The notes below the pieces were generated by a model. That model made no database searches and was not told the origin of the DNA. It saw only the letters and a list, made by a program, of their open reading frames with translations. Below, one piece after another: positions 7,321 through 14,659 of a stretch of DNA of 64,000 bases. The DNA is from Aestuariicoccus sp032586235 (lineage in GTDB: Bacteria; Pseudomonadota; Alphaproteobacteria; Rhodobacterales; Rhodobacteraceae): contig NZ_JAWHTD010000015.1 of assembly GCF_032586235.1 (NCBI RefSeq), forward strand, positions 1 through 64,000, read 5' to 3'. Made by a program: the position numbers and the translations under genes. How positions within the stretch are numbered: the stretch's first letter is position 1; each line of letters opens with the position of its first letter.

Positions 7321-8268
7321 ATGTCACGCGACCTGAAAACCCTGCCAACACCGACCACGACCGACGAAGGCCGCCGCCGCGTCGGGATCGAGGTCGAGCT
7401 GGGCGGCTTGCCCGAAGCCAAGGTCGCAGAGATCCTGCGCCAAGAGCTGGGCGGCGAGGTGCGCAAAGATCCCGAAAAGGGCCTGAAGGTCTGCGGCAGC
7501 GCCATCGGCGATATCGAGGTCTATCTCGACAGCCGTCCGCTCTACAAACTGAAGTCCGAACTGGGCGAGGCGGTGCAGAACATCGCCCGCCACGTCGTGC
7601 CCATCGAGTTCGTGACCGGCCCCATCGCCCCCGAAGACATCCCGCGGCTCGACGCCGTGATGGCGGCGCTCAGGGCGGCGGGGGCGACGGGCACCAGCGC
7701 GGGGATCCTTCTGGGCTTTGGCGTGCATCTTAACCCCGAGGTGACCGGCGAAGGGCTGGGGGACGTCCTGCCCACGCTGACCGCCTTTGCGCTGGCCGAG
7801 GACGCCATGCGCGCCGAAATGCAGATCGACATGTCGCGCCGCGCGCTGCCCTTCGTCGACCCCTATCCGCGCAAGCTGATCGATGCGCTGGTCAGCGATC
7901 CGCCCGCCAGCATGGAGGCGCTGATCGACCTCTATCTCGACCTTGCGCCGTCGCGGAATTTCGCGCTGGATATGCTCAGCTTCTTTGCCCATGTCGACCG
8001 TGACCGCGTGGCGGCGGTGATGGACATGGAGTCGATCTCGCCCCGGCCGACCTATCACTACCGCCTGCCCGATTGCCGCATCGATGAAGACGGTTGGGAC
8101 CTGGCGCTGGAATGGAACCGCTGGGCCCATATCGAGGACATCGCGGCCAATGCGCCACTGATGAAAGCGCTAAAATCCGCCTGGAGGGTGCATCGCGCCT
8201 CGCTGACCACCACGCGTGGCGACTGGGCCAAGACGTCGGCACGCCTGATCGAGGAGGCGCTGGCATGA
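7321..8268 (+). CDS. Amidoligase family protein
   Basis: A 315-residue protein with motifs of the glutamine synthetase-related amidoligase_2 family. These are the N-terminal strand RRRVGIEVELGGL (metal-binding glutamates), a central LLGFGVHLNPEV resembling the GxHxH-type signature, and a later arginine segment YHYRLPDC. The family is predicted to form amide bonds by ATP-dependent ligation of a carboxylate to an amine. The gene starts 17 bases after the PhyK-like kinase, behind AAAGGTGG, and overlaps the amidotransferase gene by ATGA. It is therefore in the sigma-factor operon. The substrate is unknown; peptidoglycan peptides, free amino acids or a protein tail are all possible. Confidence 0.8.
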   Translation: MSRDLKTLPTPTTTDEGRRRVGIEVELGGLPEAKVAEILRQELGGEVRKDPEKGLKVCGSAIGDIEVYLDSRPLYKLKSELGEAVQNIARHVVPIEFVTGPIAPEDIPRLDAVMAALRAAGATGTSAGILLGFGVHLNPEVTGEGLGDVLPTLTAFALAEDAMRAEMQIDMSRRALPFVDPYPRKLIDALVSDPPASMEALIDLYLDLAPSRNFALDMLSFFAHVDRDRVAAVMDMESISPRPTYHYRLPDCRIDEDGWDLALEWNRWAHIEDIAANAPLMKALKSAWRVHRASLTTTRGDWAKTSARLIEEALA

Positions 8269-8993
8269 CCCGGCCTCTGATCGGTGTCACGGTGTCGCGC
8301 CGCACCGGCTGGCGCGTCTATCCGCTGATGGCGCTGAACATCTGGCTGGCCGGGGGGCGGGCGACCAAGTGGCACAGCGCCCGAGAGGTCGACATCGGCA
8401 CGGTCGACGGTGTGGTGATCGGCGGTGGCGACGATATCGCGCCGACGCTCTACGGCGGCGAGATCCGCGTTGGCGTCCGGCTGGACCCGGCCCGCGACGC
8501 GATGGAAAAGGCCGTGCTGGAAAGCGCCTTTGACAGCAACATCCCCATCCTCGGCATCTGCCGCGGTTCGCAGATGCTCAACATCGTTCTGGGGGGCACG
8601 CTGCATCAGGATGCCTATTCGGTCTATGCCTCGCGCAAATACACCACGATCCTGCCGCGCAAGACGGTCACGGTCGAGCAAGGCAGCCTGCTGGCGCGGG
8701 TGGCGGACCGCGATTGCGTGAACGTCAATGCGCTGCATTCGCAGGCGGTAAAAGATCTGGGCCGGGGCCTGCGCATCGCCGCGCGCGACGAGGGCGGGAT
8801 GGTGCAGGCCATCGAGCGGGTGCGCGACCCCTTCGCGCTGGGGGTTCAGTGGCACCCCGAACATCTGTTCTATCGCCGCGCCCACCGGCGGCTTTTCCGC
8901 GCGCTGGTGCAGGCCGCCAGGGCGCGGCGCGGGGCGCAGATCAGCGACGCCCGCGCGGACGCCGCCGAGACGGCTCAGACCGGCGCGACATAG
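8265..8993 (+). CDS. Class I glutamine amidotransferase-like hydrolase (peptidase C26 / PuuD type)
   Basis: A 242-residue protein with the class I amidotransferase fold. The nucleophile cysteine lies in LGICRGSQMLNIVLGG (about residue 95), and the His-Glu pair in GVQWHPEHLFY. It resembles gamma-glutamyl-GABA hydrolase-like enzymes, which cleave gamma-glutamyl amides. Translationally coupled to the amidoligase gene, it probably either reverses that enzyme's amide bond or supplies ammonia from glutamine. Pairing of amidoligase_2 with a class I GATase is a known gene-neighbourhood association; its placement downstream of a GSR sensor kinase is the unusual part. The gene overlaps the convergent PRC-barrel gene by 19 bases. 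Confidence 0.82.
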   Translation: MTRPLIGVTVSRRTGWRVYPLMALNIWLAGGRATKWHSAREVDIGTVDGVVIGGGDDIAPTLYGGEIRVGVRLDPARDAMEKAVLESAFDSNIPILGICRGSQMLNIVLGGTLHQDAYSVYASRKYTTILPRKTVTVEQGSLLARVADRDCVNVNALHSQAVKDLGRGLRIAARDEGGMVQAIERVRDPFALGVQWHPEHLFYRRAHRRLFRALVQAARARRGAQISDARADAAETAQTGAT

Positions 8994-9694
8994 GCCCCGG
9001 CGTGGGGCGCGATCATGTGCCGGGCCAGCGGGTCGCCGGTCTCGACGACCGGGCTTGCGGCGAAGTCGGTCTTGCCGATATCGAGCACCAGATGCCCCGG
9101 ATCGCCCTCGGCCCGGTGGCGCAGGGCGGTGACCGGCACAATGCGGCAGGCGCCGTTGCGCGCGCCCGCCTCGGCGATGATGAGATGGGTTAGCGCGCCT
9201 GCCTCGATGTCGAGGACGAGGTCGGCCAGCTTGCCCAGCTCGCCGTCGCGGGCAAAGACTGGCGCACCGATCAGCTCTTGTCCGCGCAGGTGGCTTTGCA
9301 GGATGTATTCGGCGCGCGGATCGGGGTCGTTGTTTTCGGCAGCGCGCTGCGCGGCGGACATGACCAGCGGCGCGTGGGTCGCGCCGAACGGGCCGACCAC
9401 CAGCGGTGGCATCGCTGCCAGCATCTGCCCCAGCGCTTTTGGCGCGCCGCTCCAGACCGGCGCATCGCGCAGGTCCTGGTCGCTGGCATCGACGTCGAGG
9501 GCCGTGCCGTCCTCCGACGGGCTGACGGATGATGCGGCGGCCAGCAGCCAGTTGCTCTCGGTCCAGCCGCCTGTGTCGATGACCACGTAGCGCAACGCGC
9601 GCGCGTCACCGGCCAGAAGCACGTCCCTCACAGGGTGAGACGTGCCGGCAATTGTGGCTTGCATGGCTTGAATATCGGTCAGGCGTTTCATCAT
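8975..9694 (-). CDS. PRC-barrel domain protein
   Basis: A 239-residue soluble protein with two PRC-barrel-like repeats. One is around residues 15-85 (VLLAGDARALRYVVIDTGGW) and one around 135-200 (LIGAPVFARDGELGKLADLV, then LTHLIIAEAG). PRC-barrels occur in RimM, photosynthetic reaction centre H subunit and many stress-induced alphaproteobacterial proteins. I chose ATG 9694 because AGGAGG lies 9 bases upstream; the longer frame from 9922 reads through the promoter. A GGAAC-N17-GGTT element on this strand at 9743-9718 suggests stress sigma-factor control. Its partner is unknown; a general envelope or stress role is inference. Confidence 0.75.
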   Translation of the reverse strand: MMKRLTDIQAMQATIAGTSHPVRDVLLAGDARALRYVVIDTGGWTESNWLLAAASSVSPSEDGTALDVDASDQDLRDAPVWSGAPKALGQMLAAMPPLVVGPFGATHAPLVMSAAQRAAENNDPDPRAEYILQSHLRGQELIGAPVFARDGELGKLADLVLDIEAGALTHLIIAEAGARNGACRIVPVTALRHRAEGDPGHLVLDIGKTDFAASPVVETGDPLARHMIAPHAGAYVAPV

Positions 9695-9717
9695 TGAAAA
9701 GGTCCTCCTGCCAATGA

Positions 9718-9743
9718 AACCCGCATGGGGCGGCGAGAGTTCC
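9718..9743 (-). promoter_or_regulatory. EcfG-type promoter for the PRC-barrel gene
   Basis: Minus-strand GGAAC (9743-9739) and GGTT (9721-9718) are 17 bases apart. Start sites would fall about 15-20 bases upstream of the PRC-barrel gene start at 9694. It abuts the opposite promoter through the palindrome GTTCCGGAAC (9739-9748). Confidence 0.6.
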
Positions 9744-9768
9744 GGAACCAAATGGCGTCTCACGGGTT
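9744..9768 (+). promoter_or_regulatory. EcfG-type promoter for the 47-residue membrane protein gene
   Basis: GGAAC at 9744-9748 and GGTT at 9765-9768 are separated by 16 bases and point at the small gene starting at 9809. Together with the element at 9718-9743 it forms a back-to-back bidirectional promoter. Confidence 0.55.
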
Positions 9769-9808
9769 TGAGAGGTGGAACCGAAACACGGACAGAAAGG
9801 AGAAAGCG

Positions 9809-9952
9809 ATGACGACGAACCTGTTTCTGGCCGGTCTTGCGGCGCTGACCCTGATTGCTGTCATGATCTTCGCTGTGACGAGCAAAAAGCGCGTGGACGA
9901 GGATTTCGACGATACGGACCACGAAAAATCGTCGCTGGCCCGCGACAATTGA
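9809..9952 (+). CDS. 47-residue single-span membrane protein
   Basis: A very short gene with one hydrophobic helix (about residues 4-24, FLAGLAALTLIAVMIFAV). A charged cytoplasmic tail follows (KKRVDEDFDDTDHEKSS). The start is supported by AGAAAGGAG at 9795-9803, six bases before ATG 9809. A possible EcfG promoter lies at 9744-9768, so it may be a stress-induced small membrane protein. I do not recognise a family. The AEC transporter gene is convergent 52 bases downstream. Confidence 0.6.
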   Translation: MTTNLFLAGLAALTLIAVMIFAVTSKKRVDEDFDDTDHEKSSLARDN

Positions 9953-10004
9953 CGCCCCAGCGGGACGAGCATGAGCCGAGCGTCGGTTTGACCCGCGACG
10001 AGGT

Positions 10005-10934
10005 TCAGGGCAGGAGCGCCAGCCAGACCCAGGCGGTGCCCACCGACAGGATCGTCGCGCTTAGAACCGACGATGCTGCGACGCGCCGCGCGCGGCCGTA
10101 CATATTGGCGAAGACATAGGTGTTGATGCCCGGCGCCATGGCCGCGGTCAGCACCGCCGAACGGAACGCCCCGGTCGAGAGCTGTGTGAGCGTTCCCATC
10201 ACCCAGACGATGCTGGGATGCAGGATCAGCGATACCGCGCAGACCATGGCGATGATACGCCCGTCGCCTTGCGGCTTGTAGCGGTAGAGCACGCCTCCCA
10301 TGGCGAAGAGCGCCACCGGCAGAGCCGTGCGGATCACCATGTCGAGCGCGTCGGTGAAGGGCGTGGGCAGCGCGACGCCAGCAAGGTTGAAGGCCAGGCC
10401 GAGCGCGATGCCGATCACCAGTGCATTGCGGAACATCGCGCGCAGCACCTTGCCGGGCACGGCGCCCGCGGGCGTGCCGCGGGCGCGGACCACCTCCATC
10501 GCGGTGATGCCGATGCCGTAGCAGAAGGGCGAGTGCAGCGCGACGATGGCGTAATTCGCCTCGAGCGCGTTGGCCCCGTAGGCGCGTTCGGTCATCGCCA
10601 GCCCCAGCATCACCGAATTGGCGAAAAGGCAGCAGAAGCCGATGGCGACCGCGTCCTCCCAGTCGCGCTTGAAGAGATGCCGCGCGGCCAGCAGGCCCAC
10701 GGCAAAGCAGGTGCCCGACCCGGTATAGAAGCTGAGCAGCAGCCAGGGGTCGAGCCCGGCCTGCAGGTCGAGCGTCCAGAGCGCACGGAAGAGCAGGCAG
10801 GGGATCGCGAAGGTCTGGGTGAAGCTCATCAGCCCGTCGACGGCGCTGTCGGAGAACCAGCCGCGCCAGACCAGCGCATAGCCCGCGCCGATCACCAGAA
10901 AGACCGGCAGAATGACGTCGAGCAGGGCCTGCAT
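10005..10934 (-). CDS. AEC family transporter
   Basis: A 309-residue membrane protein with about ten hydrophobic segments in two halves of five, as in the auxin efflux carrier (AEC) family. AEC-like features are the N-terminal VILPVFLVIGAGYALVWRG and the discontinuous-helix segments around FANSVMLGLAM and AMAPGINTYVFANMYG. AEC proteins export or import small organic anions by secondary transport; this substrate is unknown. ATG 10934 starts directly at the first helix. The longer frame from 11003 adds residues encoded in a repeat-rich segment and is rejected. Confidence 0.85.
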   Translation of the reverse strand: MQALLDVILPVFLVIGAGYALVWRGWFSDSAVDGLMSFTQTFAIPCLLFRALWTLDLQAGLDPWLLLSFYTGSGTCFAVGLLAARHLFKRDWEDAVAIGFCCLFANSVMLGLAMTERAYGANALEANYAIVALHSPFCYGIGITAMEVVRARGTPAGAVPGKVLRAMFRNALVIGIALGLAFNLAGVALPTPFTDALDMVIRTALPVALFAMGGVLYRYKPQGDGRIIAMVCAVSLILHPSIVWVMGTLTQLSTGAFRSAVLTAAMAPGINTYVFANMYGRARRVAASSVLSATILSVGTAWVWLALLP

Positions 10935-10970
10935 CAGATTTTGCGCCGCGGTGCCCGCGTCGCCCGGGCA

Positions 10971-11030
10971 GGGGGGCGCTGCCCCCCTCTGGCCTGCGGC
11001 CATTCACCCCCCGGGATATTTTTGGATCGA
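10971..11030. repeat. Intergenic palindromic repeat with GGGATATTTTTGG box
   Basis: A hairpin GGGGGGC (10971-10977) / GCCCCCC (10981-10987) is followed by a smaller GGCCTGCGGCC palindrome and the string CCCCCCGGGATATTTTTGG. This combination of GC hairpin and a GATATTT box resembles a repeated intergenic element of Rhodobacteraceae genomes. A related ATTTTTGCCAAGAAGAAG string is found at 61364-61381. It separates the MBL and AEC genes. Confidence 0.5.
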
Positions 11031-11048
11031 TGAAGCCGGGGGGCGGGG

Positions 11049-11846
11049 CTAGTCGGCATAGCGGATCACCATGCCGTCGTAGGCGGGTTCGATGTGATCG
11101 GGCGTTTCGGCGGCGACGGTGGCATAGTCGAGGTCGATATGCATGTTGGTCAGCACGCCGCGTCTGGGGGCGGCGCGGGCGATCCACTCCAGAGCGAGGT
11201 CGAGATGGGCATGGGTCGGATGCGGCGTGCGGCGCAGCGCGTCGAGCACCCAGCAGTCGAGATCTTGCAGATGCGGCCAGACGTCGTTGGGGATGCGGGC
11301 GACGTCGGGCAGGTAGGCGAGGTCGCGGACGCGGAACCCCAGCGCGTCGATGCTGCCGTGATTGACCTCGAAAGGCGTGAGGCTGATGGTGCCCCCAGCG
11401 CCCTCGATCTCGAAGGGGCCTTTGATCGTGTGCATGTCGAGGATCGGCGGGTAGGGGCTGTCCTCGGGCTGCACGAAGGCGTAGCCGAACCGCGAATAGA
11501 GCGCGTCCTGCGTGTCGCCATCGGCCCAGACCGGCAGGCGGCGGCGCATGTTGAAGACGATCATGCGCAGATCGTCGATCCCGTGCACGTGATCGGCATG
11601 GGAATGGGTGTAGACCACCGCGTCGATCTCGCCGATGCCGGCGTCGAGCAGCTGGGCGCGCAGGTCGGGCGAGGTGTCGATCAGCACGCGGGTGGTGCCG
11701 GTGTCGGTTTCACGCTCGACCAGCATCGAGCAGCGGCGGCGGATGTTACGGGGATTATTCGGGTCGCAATCGCCCCAATGCCCGCCCAGCCGCGGCACGC
11801 CGCCCGAGGAGCCGCAGCCCAGGATGGTGAACCGCAGCTCAGCCAT
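11049..11846 (-). CDS. MBL-fold metallohydrolase (PhnP-like)
   Basis: A 265-residue metallo-beta-lactamase-fold enzyme. The zinc motif is THSHADHVHGIDD (about residue 80), and other ligands are in FEVNHGS and in MHIDLDY near the C-terminus. The N-terminal GCGSSGGVPRLGGHWGDC is typical of the PhnP-like branch, whose characterised member cleaves 5-phosphoribosyl 1,2-cyclic phosphate. No phosphonate genes are nearby, so I give no symbol. ATG 11846 overlaps the tatD stop by eight bases, placing it last in the housekeeping operon holB-tatD-MBL. Confidence 0.88.
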   Translation of the reverse strand: MAELRFTILGCGSSGGVPRLGGHWGDCDPNNPRNIRRRCSMLVERETDTGTTRVLIDTSPDLRAQLLDAGIGEIDAVVYTHSHADHVHGIDDLRMIVFNMRRRLPVWADGDTQDALYSRFGYAFVQPEDSPYPPILDMHTIKGPFEIEGAGGTISLTPFEVNHGSIDALGFRVRDLAYLPDVARIPNDVWPHLQDLDCWVLDALRRTPHPTHAHLDLALEWIARAAPRRGVLTNMHIDLDYATVAAETPDHIEPAYDGMVIRYAD

Positions 11847-12645
11847 GGGGGGCATCCCAAGTGGCGGCCTTGGCGAAGAGGCGGTTGAAATTGGCCTCGG
11901 TCGCGTCGGCGAAGGCGTCGTAGTCGAGGCCGAAGAGCTCGGCCCCGACGGCGGCGGTGTGCACGGTGTAGCCGGGCTCGTTGCGTTTGCCGCGATAGGG
12001 CGGCGGCGCGAGGTAGGGGCTGTCGGTTTCCACGAGGATGCGGTCGAGCGGGGCGGCGGCGAAAATCTCGCGCAGATCCATGGATTTGGGGAAGGCGGCG
12101 ATGCCGGACATCGAGAGGTAGAACCCCAGATCGAGCGCGGCGCGCGCGAGCCCCGCGCCCGAGGAAAAGCAGTGCATGACGCAGGTGTAGGGCTGGGCGC
12201 GGTAGCCCTCGGTCAGGATGCGGGCCATGTCGTCATCGGCCGCGCGGGCGTGGATGATCAGCGGCAGGCCGGTTTCCTGCGCGGCCTCAATATGGATGCG
12301 CAGGCTTTGCTGCTGCACCTCGGCGCTTTCGGCGGTGTAATGGTAATCAAGCCCGGTTTCGCCGATGCCCACGAATTTCGGATGCGCGGCCAGCGATTTC
12401 AGCTGGTCGACCGTGGCCAGGGGTTCGTCGGCGGCGCTCATGGGATGGGTGCCGGCGGCGTAGAAGACGGGGGCGTGGGCCTCGGCGATGGCGCGCACCT
12501 GCGGTTCGTTCCTCAGACGGGTGCAGATCGTGACCATGCGATGGACGCCGCCCTCGACCGCGCGCTGCACGATGTCATCGCGTTCCGCGTCGAAATCCGG
12601 GAAGTCGAGGTGGCAATGGCTGTCGGTGATCGGGTGTCGGGTCAT
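11839..12645 (-). CDS. tatD: TatD family metal-dependent hydrolase
   Basis: A 268-residue TIM-barrel hydrolase. The N-terminal metal motif is DSHCHLDFPDF (residues 8-18), with further ligands in GETGLDYHY, IIHAR and VETDSPYLAP. TatD proteins are magnesium-dependent DNases/phosphoesterases with roles in DNA repair. The gene lies between holB and the MBL gene, a conserved order in Rhodobacteraceae. The ATG at 12645 follows AAAGGAACCGCC, a moderate ribosome binding site. Confidence 0.93.
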   Translation of the reverse strand: MTRHPITDSHCHLDFPDFDAERDDIVQRAVEGGVHRMVTICTRLRNEPQVRAIAEAHAPVFYAAGTHPMSAADEPLATVDQLKSLAAHPKFVGIGETGLDYHYTAESAEVQQQSLRIHIEAAQETGLPLIIHARAADDDMARILTEGYRAQPYTCVMHCFSSGAGLARAALDLGFYLSMSGIAAFPKSMDLREIFAAAPLDRILVETDSPYLAPPPYRGKRNEPGYTVHTAAVGAELFGLDYDAFADATEANFNRLFAKAATWDAPHG

Positions 12646-12699
12646 GGCGGTTCCTTTGCCACGGGATATCTAGGATGGGCCGGGCAGGGTCAAGCAGGG

Positions 12700-13830
12700 T
12701 CAGGCGGCGGGCGCCCTGGCCTGCAGGCCGAGGAAGAGGTCGAGCATCAGCGCCGCCGGATCGACATTGACGCCGCGCGCGTGGCGGGCGCGGTCGCCCG
12801 AGGATTGCGCCAGCGCCGCCCATTGCCGGCCGGCGGCGGCGTCGGGGGCGAGACGGCGCAGGATCTCGGCCTCGCCCTGAGCGGCTTCGGGCTGGGGCGG
12901 CTGTCCGGTCACGCCGGTGCGGGCCAGCCGCGCCAGCGCCACGTCGATCAGGGTGAGCGCCAGGTCGAGCCGCGCCTCGCGGGTCTTGCCGGCGCAGCTT
13001 TCGGCGAGCGCGATGGTGGCGGGGCGGTTGAGCCGGGGCAGGCTGCCCAGAAGGCCGAGGATCTCGGCGTAGAGTTTCAATCCATCGAGGTTCAGCAATC
13101 GCACCGCCGCCCCGACCGAGCCCGCCGAGAGCGTGGCCAGCGCGCCGGTCTGCGCGGGGCTTGCCTCGGCCCCGGCCTGGGCGAGGGCTGTGGCCATGTC
13201 CTCGGGCCCGAGCGGCGAGAGGCGCAGCTCGCGGCAGCGCGAGCGGATCGTCGGCAGCAGGCGCGCGGGCTGGTGGCAGACCAGCAGCAGCGTGGTGCGG
13301 GCGGGGGGCTCTTCGAGCAGCTTGAGGATGGCGTTGGCGGCGTTGGGGTTCATCTCGTCGGCGGCATCGACGATGACCACGCGCCGGCCGCCATCGGCGG
13401 CGGAGAGGGCGAAAAAGTTGCGCAGGCCGCGCACCTCGTCGACGGTGAGCTGGGTGCGCAGGCGCTTGGCCTTGTCGTCCCAGCCACGCCGCAGCAGGAA
13501 AAGGCCGGGTTCGGACATGGCCGCGATGCGGCGCGCGACCGGGTGATCGGACGGGATGTCGAGCGTGTCGGGCGGAGGCGGCGCGCCGAACATGTCGTCG
13601 GCATCAGGGGCGGGGGTGGCCAGCAGGAAGCGCGCGATGGACCAGGCGAGGGTGGCCTTGCCGACGCCGCGCGGGCCGGTCAGCAGCCAGCCGTGGTGCA
13701 GCCGGTCGCTGGTGTAGGCGGTCAGGAAATCCTCTTCGGCGGCGCGCTGGCCGATCAGCCGCGCGGTGTCGCGGGGATGCGGCGCGCCGTCGATGCGGTC
13801 GGGTTCCGGGCGGTCTGCAAGGTCGGTCAT
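12700..13830 (-). CDS. holB: DNA polymerase III subunit delta'
   Basis: A 376-residue clamp-loader subunit. A Walker A-like GPRGVGKATLAWS lies at about residues 50-62, a Walker B-like VVIVDAADEMN near 165 and the clamp-loader SRC motif (IRSRCREL) near 210. Delta' opens and loads the beta clamp with the gamma/tau and delta subunits. ATG 13830 gives the normal N-terminus; the frame stays open to 14181 but that stretch passes through palindromic repeats. It lies downstream of tmk and upstream of tatD, the usual order. Confidence 0.93.
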   Translation of the reverse strand: MTDLADRPEPDRIDGAPHPRDTARLIGQRAAEEDFLTAYTSDRLHHGWLLTGPRGVGKATLAWSIARFLLATPAPDADDMFGAPPPPDTLDIPSDHPVARRIAAMSEPGLFLLRRGWDDKAKRLRTQLTVDEVRGLRNFFALSAADGGRRVVIVDAADEMNPNAANAILKLLEEPPARTTLLLVCHQPARLLPTIRSRCRELRLSPLGPEDMATALAQAGAEASPAQTGALATLSAGSVGAAVRLLNLDGLKLYAEILGLLGSLPRLNRPATIALAESCAGKTREARLDLALTLIDVALARLARTGVTGQPPQPEAAQGEAEILRRLAPDAAAGRQWAALAQSSGDRARHARGVNVDPAALMLDLFLGLQARAPAA

Positions 13831-13928
13831 GGCAGAGGGATAGCGCGTCTGCGGAGGCTCGGCCATGGCGAAATGCATCGCTGGGCGCGCGCCATTCCGG
13901 GCCAGAGCGGCGGACCGGGGGCAACCTT

Positions 13929-13993
13929 GTCCCGGGCTTGACCCGGGACCTCGGGGCTGGCCTGAGATGGAGGCCCCGGATCGGGTCCGGGGC
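13929..13993. repeat. Pair of short palindromic repeats
   Basis: Two hairpins occupy the tmk-holB gap: GTCCCGGG (13929-13936) / CCCGGGAC (13942-13949) and GCCCCGGA (13973-13980) / TCCGGGGC (13986-13993). Closely similar hairpins recur at 57163-57217 and, in weaker form, near 42130, so this is a dispersed palindromic repeat family rather than a gene-specific signal. Confidence 0.65.
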
Positions 13994-14035
13994 TGCGGTG
14001 CGCGTGGGGCGAAGACCTGCGCGGACCTGACGGGG

Positions 14036-14659
14036 TCAGAGCAGCGGCGCGACGACCTTTCGAACCTCGGCGGCGACCGCATCGGTCGGGTGCGCGCCGT
14101 CGATGACGCGGAACCGGTCCGAAAACTCCTGCGACAGGTCCAGAAAGCCCTTGCGCATGGCCTGCTGCAACCCCTCGCCAAAGTCCTCGAAGCGTTCCTC
14201 GGCCGTCGCGCGGGCCTTGGCCCGCGACAGGGCCTCGCCCGGGTCCATGTCGATCAGCAGCGTCACGTCCGGTTCGACCCCGATCATCAGATCGTGCAGC
14301 GTGTCCACCGCGCCGCGCAGATCGCCGCGTGACAAGCCCTGATACATGCGGGTGCTGTCGGCGAAGCGGTCGCAGATCACTACCGCGCCGCGCTCCAGCG
14401 CCGGGCGGATGGTGCGTTCCAGGTGATCGCGGCGCGCGGCGGTGAAGAGCAGCAGCTCTGTCTCGGCGGACCAGCGGTCCGGATCGCCCTGGAGCACCAG
14501 CGCGCGGATTTCCTCGGCCCCCGGGCTGCCGCCCGGCTCGCGCGTCAGCACGACGTCGTGCCCCGCGGCGCGCAGATGATCGGCCAGCCGGTGCGCCTGG
14601 GTGGATTTGCCGGATCCGTCGATGCCCTCGAAGCTGATGAAGAGGCCCTTGCCGCTCAC
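14036..14659 (-). CDS. tmk: Thymidylate kinase
   Basis: A 207-residue dTMP kinase that phosphorylates dTMP to dTDP with ATP. The P-loop is FEGIDGSGKSTQ (residues 10-21), the substrate motif is DRFADSTRMYQG (about 95-106) and the lid region is the ARATAEERFED stretch. TREPGGSPGAEEIR is the conserved DR/EPG segment. The start overlaps the upstream dac stop (ATGA at 14656-14659), so the two are co-transcribed. Confidence 0.96.
   Translation of the reverse strand: MSGKGLFISFEGIDGSGKSTQAHRLADHLRAAGHDVVLTREPGGSPGAEEIRALVLQGDPDRWSAETELLLFTAARRDHLERTIRPALERGAVVICDRFADSTRMYQGLSRGDLRGAVDTLHDLMIGVEPDVTLLIDMDPGEALSRAKARATAEERFEDFGEGLQQAMRKGFLDLSQEFSDRFRVIDGAHPTDAVAAEVRKVVAPLL

Noticed and set aside
11049..11846. 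Calling the MBL-fold gene phnP
   Set aside because: The motif pattern fits, but there are no phosphonate genes nearby and the gene sits in a housekeeping operon, so the specific symbol is not justified.
11635..13941. A 768-codon plus-strand open frame across tatD and holB
   Set aside because: It is antisense to three well-recognised genes, is Gly/Arg/His-rich without any domain, and has no ribosome binding site; it is a by-product of high GC.
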